Origin: Clavaria fumosa
Lineage: Eukaryota > Basidiomycota > Agaricomycetes > Agaricales > Clavariaceae
Assembly (NCBI GenBank): GCA_951802425.1
Contig: OX637806.1
Coordinates: 124,001 to 188,000, forward strand
DNA length: 64,000 bases
Direction: 5' to 3'
The notes under the pieces are model-generated. The model was given only the letters and a program-made list of their open reading frames with translations. It did not search any database and had not been told where the DNA came from. The number at the start of each line of letters is the position of its first letter. Position 1 is the first letter of the stretch. This document shows positions 55,760 to 64,000 of the stretch, piece by piece. Position numbers and translations under genes: made by a program.

Positions 55760-56665
55760 CCACTCATTACCTCCCACTCCCCACTCGTTACCTCCGTCAC
55801 CCCCTAGTCGCCACTTGCCATCGCCATCACTCCTTGCTCACCACTTGCCATCACCATCACCCCTACTTGCTGCTCGCCATTGCCATCTCTGCCAACTCCC
55901 TACTCGCTGTGGCTGCCCACCCCCCCTCGTCGCCGCCTGCTCCCCGCTGCTTGCTGCCTGCTCCCCACTGCTTGCTGCCTGCTCCCCGCTCCTCGCTGCC
56001 TGCTCCCTGCTCCTCGCTGCCTGCTCCCCACTGCTCCCCACCTACTCCCTGCTGCTCACTGCCTGCTCCCCGCTGCCCCCCGCCTGCTCCCCGCTGCTTG
56101 CTGCCTGCTCCCCACTGCTTGCTGCCTGCTCCCCGCTCCTCGCTGCCTGCTCCCTGCTCCTCGCTGCCTGCTCCCCACTGCTCCCCACCTACTCCCTGCT
56201 GCTCACTGCCTGCTCCCCGCTGCCCCCCGCCTGCTCCCCGCTGCTTGCTGCCTGCTCCCCACTGCTTGCTGCCTGCTCCCTGCTCCTTGCTGCCTGCTCC
56301 CTGCTCCTCCCCACCTGCTCCCCGCCGCTTGCCACCTACTCCCCGCTGCTCCCCGCCTGCTCCCCGCTGCTCACTGCCTGCTCCCCACTGCTCGCTGCCT
56401 GCTCCCCGCTCCTCGCCGTCTGCTCGCCCCCTGCTCCCTGTTCGTCCCCTGCCCCCTTGTCGCCGCCTGCTCCCTGCTCGCCGTTGCCCACTCCCTGCTC
56501 ACCGCCTGGTCCCTGCTCGCCTGGTCCCTGCTCGCTGCCTGGTCCCTGCTCGCCTGTTCCTGCTCCCTGCTCCCTGCTCCCTGCTCACCAGCTCCCTGCT
56601 TGCTCTCCACTCCCCGCTCGCCTTTCACTGCCCTTCGCACTACTGCCTCCCTGGCCTCTGCCTAC
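55760..56665 (+). repeat. 21-bp minisatellite with 147-bp higher-order period
   Basis: Units of 21 bp (CTGCCTGCTCCCCGCTGCTTG and variants) read as seven-residue LLAACSP repeats. A set of seven different units forms a 147-bp block that recurs at 55961, 56108 and 56255; the last copy is partial. At both ends the array decays to simpler CTCCCCACT or CTGGTCCCTGCTCGC units. All three plus frames are open across it, which is a repeat artefact. Confidence 0.9.
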
Positions 56666-56669
56666 AGAT

Positions 56670-57300
56670 CTGATGGATAATACAGATCAACCTAGAACAG
56701 TGTCTGGCATTAGCCAACTGTTTTCTGGTAATAATGGGTTGAGTCCATCATCGCCCATGAAGGTGTCTGGAGGCACAGTTCCTGTCAGGGGCACTCTCAA
56801 CTTCAATGACAATGGTAAATAATACTTCATTTCATTTCATTTACTGTAGTTTTTCGACCAGATGTTCGTCACACGTCACAGGAGATCACGAACTGAACTC
56901 ATTTTCTGTGACTGTCACAGTCTTTTGGCAATGGCGAACTCAGCTCAGTAGTACAATTTGGTGGCAGCAGTGGCAAATGGTGCCAAGTCTGCCACCATGC
57001 CACCACACGAACTTGAGGTCACATATGGAATCTACCACCAAACTCCCATGTAGGTGGTGGCTGTGATGCTTACATAACTGTGGCTGGAACATCTGGTTGA
57101 AAAACTACAGTATATCTGACACCCTTATCAGTTCCTATGTATGATGGGAGGAAGGGCCTTTTCAAGATGACCCAACTGCAACATTTGCGTCAAGACTTGA
57201 AACCTTTCAAACGTGACCCTGCTGGTAGCTTGTGTCTTGTGGGCTATACTGCCAATACGTGGGTGGGTAAGGATTACCTTAGACAATTGTCTTTCAACAT
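56670..57300 (+). pseudogene. Gene fragment of unknown family next to the minisatellite
   Basis: Two exon-like parts: 56672-56818 (MDNTDQPRTVSGISQLFSGN, then SGGTVPVRGTLNFNDNG) and about 57128-57262 (VPMYDGRKGLFKMTQLQHL, ending LVGYTANTW before GTGGGTAAGG). They resemble conserved pieces of another Agaricomycete hypothetical family. The exons between and after were not found, and the sequence upstream is minisatellite, so the gene is probably broken. Confidence 0.4.
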
Positions 57301-57330
57301 TCAGTGGCTTGTTATTTTGGTGTCTAATTA

Positions 57331-57933
57331 GTTTTGTAATAAAAACAAAATGGTTACAGGCATTAATTGCCATTTTATAAATATTTTCATTCTTTTTACA
57401 AGTTTATTGAGGAGGCAGGAGCAAATCTGTGAACTCAACTCATATACACACAAAGTTGCTGCCACTTGTTCAGAGTTGAATGTATTGCCCATTTTATGCT
57501 GTTGCACATTGAATGCATTGTGCTTCTCCCCCTCCCTCCCTCTCCCTCTCCCTCTCCCTCTCTCTCTCCATCAGCAAAACTGACTTACCTATTCAGTACT
57601 ATATAGGTTCACCATAGCCATCATAGCACCATAGCGGTCTCAAATTTAGAGCACTTCATAGTGTCTGCATCATCTATATAGTGGTACATAGTTACAGCTA
57701 CCCTATATAACACTTCATAGTGGCCTTATAGTCAATCATACCTGCACATCAGGAAATTTTCTCAACCTTAAAGCTGTCTTGATCTTTGAAATTTGTACTA
57801 AATGATCTCTCCTAATGTTTTACGTCATTCTTTGCGTGGACAAGCAAGGGTTCTGCAGCCAGCACTTCCTCATTAGATAAAATACATATAGATCAATTGT
57901 GAATTCCGACAATGCACAGACTAGAAAAAAGTG
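57331..57933. other. Intergenic stretch with a CT microsatellite
   Basis: A (CCCTCT)n-like tract lies at about 57530-57568, followed by several CATAGTGG-like short motifs (57590-57735). No gene was recognised. Confidence 0.5.
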
Positions 57934-59137
57934 TTACGCAAAATAGTCTGACTGTTTAGGCCATGTAGGCCGAGGTAGCTGCAACCTTTTGTGGACATTG
58001 TCTTTAATGAAATGTGCGACACATATTCTCTCTCCCTCCCATCGAAGCACTTGGTGGAAGAAGATCCTCCCGCAGAGCGAGACTATGGTGCCAGGAGAAT
58101 AAGCAAGAGTAATTCCAAGCTCTGGGATATCGAATGTCGTGCCTGTATGTGTACCTGCGCTGACAAGGAGATTGTAATGCGTCAGGCAGCCACCTTCATC
58201 CCGATGAGGAGGCGTCACTCGATTCACAATGACCTGCATTGCCGTGTAAACAGAGGGCCACAACTCAACGTTTTTGTAGTCGTTTGCCATCTCAACACCC
58301 TCCTTCACCTTCTGGATTGCAGATCCTAAGTCATATAGCTCTGGGGTTATCAGCGCTGCAACGCTGTTGCAGATAAGTTCAGAATTTGAGATTGCAGTCA
58401 AGAATGAGCCGCCCTGTGCGCTTTGTAGGATGGCCGACATCCTGAGCTTCTCGTGCGGTTGCTGTGGGGTTGTGAGGACTCCGTCCATTTGTGCAACTGT
58501 GTTTGCTTACATCTCTGAGCCTCATAAACCAACCTGGAGAAAAGTTCAGAGAACCAGCCCCAAATACAGTGTTAGCAGGGGGGTGAAATCCAGTCAACCT
58601 CCAAGACTTTTCACTGCTAGATGCCTGGGTTACCAAGTAGTCCTTGATTGCTGCAGAAGCTTCATTGTATTTGGCCTGTGGATTTTCTACCGTCAGTCTT
58701 CTTTGAGGACTTAAGAAACTAAAGCCAAAATGCAATCACCCAATGAGACTTGGAAAGAATACCAGGAAGATGCCATATTAGAATTTGACCAAATTTGTCG
58801 ACAATAGTCGCAGGCTCTTCAATACGCCTGGGGTTGACAAATAGTCCGAATTTTTCCTTCAAACGAACCACCTCTTCCTGTATTCTTGAGTCATAGCTTC
58901 CAGCCATCTTAACAGCCTTGATTTTATCTACAAACCGCTCAATGTCCCAGTCTGTCTGAACTGTGTGTGGACATAAGGCGATTGATCAATTTGCAAGTGT
59001 AAATGATCCTTACAGGGATTCATCAATGCATATGCTACAGTAAGTGCGACCCTTTGGAAGTCAGTGTCACTAAGAGAGCTAGTGTCCCTTGAATCTGAAG
59101 CAGCTGTCAGAGTTTCAAGTTCTGACCAAATCTTAAG
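57934..59137 (-). CDS. TET/JBP-type 2-oxoglutarate/Fe(II) dioxygenase
   Basis: Exons on the minus strand, from splice sites and homology to 12761-13800: about 59137-59014, 58960-58740, 58675-58511 and 58461-57934; introns are 53, 64 and 49 nt. With these the frame is open to TAA at 57934. The last exon holds the double-stranded beta-helix core: HxD in TPPHRDEGG, distal His in GRIFFHQV, and the 2-oxoglutarate-binding Arg in GERICVAHF. Earlier exons carry WDIERFVDKIK, LIWHLPGILS and FSPGWFMRLRD, shared with the truncated paralogue. Members of this family oxidise methylated DNA bases and are expanded in basidiomycetes, often near KDZ transposons; none was seen here. Further 5' exons probably lie up to about 59240 (PKTPRKN just before a GTAAGTTC donor at 59188). 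Likely nuclear. Paralogue identity is moderate, so the two copies are not recent duplicates. Confidence 0.85.
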
Positions 59138-59187
59138 TCTAGCAGGAAAGCATTAAAACTCAATCTAGAATGAAAGGTGAACTTACT

Positions 59188-60179
59188 GTTTTTTCTTGGA
59201 GTTTTCGGCGGGATCTCGGCAAAACGTTTGCAAAACACCTCGGAGGCGGGCCCACATTGAATCCTTCAGGGAAAGAGGTCCAAAAGGAGTTGAACAAGCT
59301 ACAGATTTTTCGTGTTGTGTCTTCTGTCTCTTTCGTTGTTTCATTTGCAGAGGTAGAAAAACAAGGACGAATTTGTGCCACAATAACCGCCGTACTAGCA
59401 AAATTAAGATTACAACGACCCAGGACCAGGTCTGTAAATCCTGAAAACAAATCACTGTCGTTACACGTACATGCCCAAAGCACCAAATTCATTTTTTGAT
59501 TTACAAGTTGTAGGGAGTGTGGTGAACAGGGTGTCTCCCAGTTATCTACTTAGTTTGTGCAGCCCACCATGCCTTGTCCCAGAATGACTTGGAGCGCAAT
59601 ACAGCCAGGGGAGCGCAGAAGCTACGTACATTAGCCAGTATGTGTCTCCGGTTCGTCTGTCTTTTGCCGGTATGCGTCTCGGGTTCGTCTGCCTTTTGTT
59701 GGCTTGACTATTCCGGCAGCAATGGCAACTTCAAACCCATGCAGCATACAAACGTCGAAACGGCCGGCTCGGCTCCACACCATTTTTATTCTCAATCTCT
59801 CCAAGGAGCCCACCCTTCTTCAAAGGAGAATTGGAGATGCTGCATGGATGTCGCCTATGGCTGGAGCAGGACCTGGAGCAGGACGGTCAAGATGTACATG
59901 TCGCACATTTCAAGCAGGGCGATACGTCTTACCCGCAGTGGGATATTGGCCAAGAGATGTGTTTGGTGTTAAAGAGACAGAAAGAAACTGTAAAGAATTA
60001 TAGAAGAAACTGTGCTTATGCAGACTCACAGTATGATGCTGCGACAGAGCTAGTCCGCCTGTAGCGGTGTTCTCAAACGAAGAAGCGCCTACAAGACAAA
60101 ATCTTCCTCTTACAGACAACAGAACTATATAGCTTCTGTAACAGAGGTCAAGATTTGTATTCTAAAGCTCTAATATAGC
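59188..60179. other. Region with weak gene evidence between two minus-strand genes
   Basis: 59188-59499 probably contains upstream exons of the oxygenase gene, lysine/arginine-rich on the minus strand. 59640-59700 is a two-copy repeat of about 31 bp (TCTCCGGTTCGTCTGTCTTTTGC and a variant). A plus-strand frame at 59831-60064 (EQDLEQDGQDVHVAHFKQGD) looks partly protein-like but lacks a domain or splice support. Confidence 0.35.
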
Positions 60180-61770
60180 TTATTCTTTGGTATAAATCAG
60201 ACCATCCTTCAGATATTTTTCCTGCTCTATTACCATCCACTGACCGCCTGCAACTTCACTGCCTACCCATTTCACAGACTCTGGAGGTGGAAACTTCAGC
60301 TTTTTTGGGCAGCCATGACAAGCAAACAAGCAAGATAAATCGCGGCCGTTTACCGATATCCAGGGGCGGATACGCCCACACTTATCGCATTGCACAGGCA
60401 GAGGATGACCCCATGGGTAGATGTTCCGGTGCGTCCAAATGTACTGGAGACTTTGTAGTTTGCTTTGGTCCTGGAATATGTGGACAATGCCAGTGTGCCG
60501 ATGAATTGAAGAAATGCTGGGAAGAAATCGTCTCTCGAAATCGGCAAAAGGGAAGCCTTCGATGAGGACATGTTGGGCATAGGCAAGGACAAGCAACGAT
60601 ACAAGGGAAGGTTGTAATTCCTTGGCAGTGAAGGCAATGAGGTGAGAAAGATAGAGGCTAGGATAAAGAATGAGAGTTAAAACTACAGGCACAAGTTAAA
60701 TATACCGGTTAAAACTGTCCACAAGATCCTCATAACTTCGAGGTTCATCGACAAGGCAATTTGAAGAGAGCATCCACAACGTGACATCCATTTTTAAGGG
60801 GAATACAGAGGTAGGAAGGAGCGATTGCATCAACTATACAGAGGTTGGATATTGGGCAAAACAAGAAAAGCAGTTGCTCACTTCCTTGACTGTTTTGCTC
60901 GAATGAGAGGCCATCAATACACCATTGTCGTTTTGAAAGTGGTTGGTGATGAATATGATACAACATTTATGGTGCTTGCTGCAAAGTTGCTCCTTTACAA
61001 AGAGATCAAAGTAAGTCAACAAACTCACTATTCGGTGGCTCCCTTGACGATCTCTCTTAGCCGATGCCCATGGGAGCAAACCAGGGCAGAAGTTGAGAGG
61101 TTAAACCTTATCTCTTTGAAAAGAAAGTCTTCGGGACCCAGGGCCGCAGATAAATGCTCGGCCATGATCCTTGCAGGAGACCCACTTGCATTGATTCCTT
61201 CCGACAAGAGGTGTAGGATTGTTGTACCTTCATAGATTACCTGTGAATGTGCAGTCATCTGGAAATTTCCAGTGACCTTCAAAGGGGATGCTTCCAAGGG
61301 GCGTAAGGCAGCAGCATTTAGTTTGCCAGCGATCTCTAGGAGGCTCGTATTGCTTCGAATATAAAAACCCTTGCATTTTTCACAGATTTGAGAGAGAAGA
61401 AACACTAGAGCAGATCGCTCACCGTGTAGGGGTCAGATTTGAACGCTTGCTCATGGCAATGGAGACATAAAAACGCTACGTTTTGAGCAGGAGGCGCTGC
61501 GCCAATATCGATGCAATTTGGGCATAGAGCACGTGGGCAGTAGTCGCAGGTAGTCATTTGGCGGAGAGTAGCAAGGCACATATAACAACGCTGCGTGTCG
61601 AAGGTTGTGAGCAGAGAATTTTCTGATATGGCAAACAAGGGCATGCACAAGATTTTTAGCTGACATCTTGGAGAAGTGAAACAGTGTCTTCCACGCTGGG
61701 CTCGGCAGAGGGAACAAGACACGCCGGCGGGCTAAGTCAACTCTGTGGTCACGTGACTTATAGCGAACTG
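60180..61770 (-). CDS. Zinc-finger protein of an uncharacterised Agaricomycete family
   Basis: Minus-strand exons in several pieces. 61722-61405 encodes a cysteine-rich finger CYMCLATLRQMTTCDYC, then CPNC and CLHCHEQ, a PHD/RING-like spacing. 61380-61028 encodes a globular part (SEGINASGSPARIMAEHLS). 61000-60830 continues (NHFQNDNGVLMASHSSKTVK). 60692-60180 ends the protein with FPFADFERRFLPSISSIHRH, then a second zinc-binding pair CDKCGRIRPW and CHGCPKKLKF, and stops at 60180. The same order of parts is known to me from repeated hypothetical Agaricomycete proteins. Exact introns were not fixed, so coordinates are approximate. Function unknown; zinc binding and perhaps protein or chromatin interaction are inferred. 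Confidence 0.55.
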
Positions 61771-62068
61771 ACAAGGTTTCCCCTTTAGCTCTAAGGTCTC
61801 AAAGCGGTATCGGTGCGGCTCTGCTCTACTCAACTCTACTCAACTGTACGCTAAGAAATCTTGTAAAAAGGAACCAAATGTAGGGCTGGTGCGAGAGACC
61901 GAGTGGCCAGTTCGGTCCCTCGCTAGCCTCTTATAACAATCAATCGAAACAAAAACAGCGAAATAGAAACTGGGCAGAACTCATTAAAACTCTTAAACCT
62001 ACGACGCAACCAAGTAAACCCACCTGCTCAGAGAGCACAGAGGTACTGGACTGCTCCAAAATTGTCCG

Positions 62069-62625
62069 ACTGAGGGTGAGACAAAGCAAACTGGCATCAG
62101 GGTTTGCATTTGATCTCGACAGCATGCATATGCCTCCCTGCTCGTAGCAAATCGAGCCTTGAGAGAAGGATGCCTCAAGCCTTCTTTGAGACTCGAATGC
62201 AATCCAAACGGCGGGCATATTGCCTCTCTCATCTCGTAGCGACAGTCTTTTTCTCGGAAAAGAAACAGAAGTGAGCAATTGCGCGAAGTAAAGACGGCAT
62301 ACCTATCGACAGACCGCCCCATCTGCTCGCTCTAATCTTCCTGCAAGGGCAAGACAAAGCACACCTGCATCAAGGTGTGCATTTGATCTCGACGGCGTGC
62401 ATACGCCTCCCTGCTTGTAGCAAATTGAGCCTTGAGAGAAGGATGCCCCGAGCCTTCTTTGAGACTTGAATGCAATCCAAATGGCGGGCATATTGCCTCT
62501 CTCATCTCGTAGTGACAGTCTTTTTCTCGGAAAAGAAACAGAAGTGAGCAATTGCACAAAGTAAAGACGGCGTACCTATCGACAGACCGCCCCATCTGCT
62601 CGCTCTAATCTTCCTGCAAGGGCAA
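62069..62625. repeat. 273-bp tandem duplication
   Basis: Two copies with a 273-bp offset: TGCATTTGATCTCGACAGC at 62105 and TGCATTTGATCTCGACGGC at 62378. Both end in CATCTGCTCGCTCTAATCTTC. Identity is roughly 95 percent, so the duplication is young. A third, short and diverged piece (ACGGCGGGCGTATTGCC) starts at about 62626. 61780-62068 upstream shows no gene. Confidence 0.9.
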
Positions 62626-62848
62626 ACGGCGGGCGTATTGCCCTCTCATTTCTCGACAATGCTTTCTCTCTCAAAACATTCTAAAAAAAGAGCCGGAACA
62701 AGAAGTGAAGCGAAGACGTACCGCTGACTATCCAAAAATCAGCCCCGCTGCCTTGAATCCCTTCCGAGGGCGAGGGTAGCTCGTCTTGATAATAATTAAA
62801 ACAGAAAACTTGTGAGCTGAGACGGGTAGAATAGTCTTGCGTAGAGAA

Positions 62849-62900
62849 GGGCAGTGCCTCTGGCATTACTCTGCAGGTGCAATGCCAGAGGCACTGTCCC
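62849..62900. repeat. Long perfect hairpin
   Basis: GGGCAGTGCCTCTGGCATT (62849-62867) pairs with AATGCCAGAGGCACTGTCCC (62881-62900) around a 13-nt loop, with a single bulged base. The stem is far longer than expected by chance. It lies in a gene-free stretch. Confidence 0.9.
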
Positions 62901-62975
62901 TCACCAGTCGCAATTGAGAAGGCGGCTGTTCGTCTAAAAAAAGTCTGAAGACGAAAAAAAGAGAAGCTCGAGAAC

Positions 62976-63938
62976 GGTCACAGTGTGACCAGCGTTCGGT
63001 CTCGCCACCTTCCTCCTTTCCCTGCTCAGTCTCATCCTCTCGCACCGCCGCCATCCCCCTCACACGCACACATATGCTCTTTTTAGCTTGTTTCTCTGCT
63101 CACTTCCCAATTCAAATTCCCATTTGAGAAGGCCCTGCTGTGGCCTTCTCGGTGTCGCTAACAAGTCAGCCTGAGCGGCAGAGGTTGGTTCAGGCGCAGA
63201 TTCCAAGGGAAGGGAGCAGCTTTTTAGGCCTCTGTGCACGCTGTGAGTCTCCCTATTTCGGCTTCGCCGATCCCATTCCTTTCTCACTGCTTCGCCGGCT
63301 CTTTTTCTCGGCTTCGCCATCTGGTCTGTGCTTTGTCTCAGTGAGATGCTATTGTCGTAGCAGATGTCTCACTCAAGTCTGATAAGTGCTGTCGACCCCT
63401 AGCTCCCTCGTCTGCGCTGCTCTTCCGCTCCTTTTGTGTTGCTCAAAGATCAGCGCAGGTGAGCGGCTCAGCCTTCCGCACCCCAGCTCTCCGAGCTGAC
63501 CTTCCTTCGCCTCCAGATACGCGTTGTGGCCTCTCCTCACTTTGTTAGCTTACCACATACGTGTATCAGAGTACGCATGCACTCCTCTTAGTTGTCTCTG
63601 ACTTTGACTACTTTTTTTACACCCTGTAGTTATCGTCATCTACTCTTTTCCGGCCCCTCTCACTTCTCCTTCCGATTTTCTTTCATCGGCCTGCCCACCT
63701 CTCCCCCGGGCTGTTCGCCTTTTCTGCTTCATTACTTCTGTTCATTTCTCTAGTCGTTCTTCTGTAGCTTGTTTCTCTGCTCACTTCCCAATTCAAATTC
63801 CCGTTTGAGAAGGCCCTGCCATGGCCTTCTCGGTATCGATAACAAGTCAGCCTGAGTGGCAGCGGTGGTGAAGTACTTCAACGGTGGTCACACTGTGACC
63901 ACCATCGAAAAACTTCGCCACTGGTCACATAGTGTGAC
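62976..63938. repeat. Three GGTCACA..TGTGACC palindromes
   Basis: GGTCACAGTGTGACC at 62976-62990, GGTCACACTGTGACC at 63886-63900, and GGTCACATAGTGTGAC at 63923-63938. All share 7-bp half-sites with spacers of 1-3 bp, similar to dimeric-protein binding sites. No gene was recognised around them. Confidence 0.8.
63084..63862 (+). repeat. 98-bp direct repeat pair with internal hairpin, 681 bp apart
   Basis: 63084-63181 and 63765-63862 both start TAGCTTGTTTCTCTGCTCAC and end AAGTCAGCCTGAG(C/T)GGCAG, about 93 percent alike. Each contains GAGAAGGCC-n7-GGCCTTCTC, a 9-bp stem. The 583 bp between them hold only pyrimidine-rich non-coding sequence. They could be ends of a short element, but no target duplication was found. 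Confidence 0.8.
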
Positions 63939-64000
63939 ATCTCTCATTCAACTCATCTACCTCTGATCGCATCTAACCGATTGTCTGCTCAATTCAATAT

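Noticed and set aside
55749..56822. 357-codon plus-strand frame with LLAACSP repeats
   Set aside because: Explained by the stop-free 21-bp minisatellite; only its last 50 codons look like a real exon and were annotated separately.
63084..63862. Short LTR element bounded by the 98-bp direct repeats
   Set aside because: No TG...CA ends at the repeat borders and no flanking duplication; left as a plain direct repeat.

Overview
The window looks like a repeat-rich piece of a basidiomycete genome, most likely a mushroom-forming Agaricomycete. The reasons are intron-rich genes with very short GT-AG introns (about 43-65 nt), several gene families I know only from Agaricomycetes (including TET/JBP-type oxygenases), Ty1/copia and chromodomain Ty3/gypsy elements, and a Helitron of the fungal type. 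I cannot name the species. About two thirds of the window is mobile or tandem-repeat DNA.

Layout. 1-6.8 kb: a decayed gene, a 33-bp minisatellite, a 1.4-kb segmental duplication with a G-rich minisatellite, a C-rich minisatellite and an imperfect inverted repeat. 6.85-12.76 kb: copia element A (minus strand), broken only by a solo LTR of another family. 12.76-15.6 kb: a truncated TET/JBP oxygenase gene fused to an LTR-less copia fragment, then the 3' end of a gypsy-like element. 15.8-17.9 kb: a (TTAGGG)4 tract, the second copy of the duplication, and a 25-bp minisatellite. 17.92-23.50 kb: copia element B (plus strand) with one open gag-pol frame of 1367 residues. 23.5-25.1 kb: decayed minus-strand genes. 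25.12-26.50 kb: a miniature LTR element carrying only a Gag-like protein, with perfect target duplication. 27.3-30.5 kb: a degraded gypsy pol. 30.5-39.3 kb: a Helitron Rep/helicase with a cysteine-protease-like tail, interrupted by a tRNA-headed SINE-like insertion and two solo LTRs. 40.8-42.5 kb: a multi-exon minus-strand gene. 43.6-54.5 kb: a complete chromovirus (10.8 kb) that splits a plus-strand host gene. 55.8-56.7 kb: a 21-bp minisatellite with a 147-bp higher-order period. 57.9-61.8 kb: a complete-looking TET/JBP oxygenase gene and a zinc-finger gene. 62-64 kb: tandem duplications, hairpins and palindromes without a gene.

The most unusual part is the chromovirus. Opposite to its pol strand it carries a gene of about eight exons with canonical introns, encoding a Zn2Cys6-like cluster followed by coiled coils. 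The element is saturated with the palindrome TCGCGA (about 38 by hand count, against roughly 3 expected), in LTRs, exons and antisense introns alike, whereas I noticed essentially none elsewhere in the window. All its in-frame stops inside gag-pol are TGA where an arginine codon (CGA) fits, and LTR pairs differ mainly at CpG sites. That points to cytosine methylation of transposons, in the same window that holds two genes of the family that oxidises methylated bases. A second strong story is structural: LTR polymorphisms, a shared 5-bp flank and the minisatellite on both sides all suggest that copia A and B exchanged halves through an inversion (or that the assembly did so).
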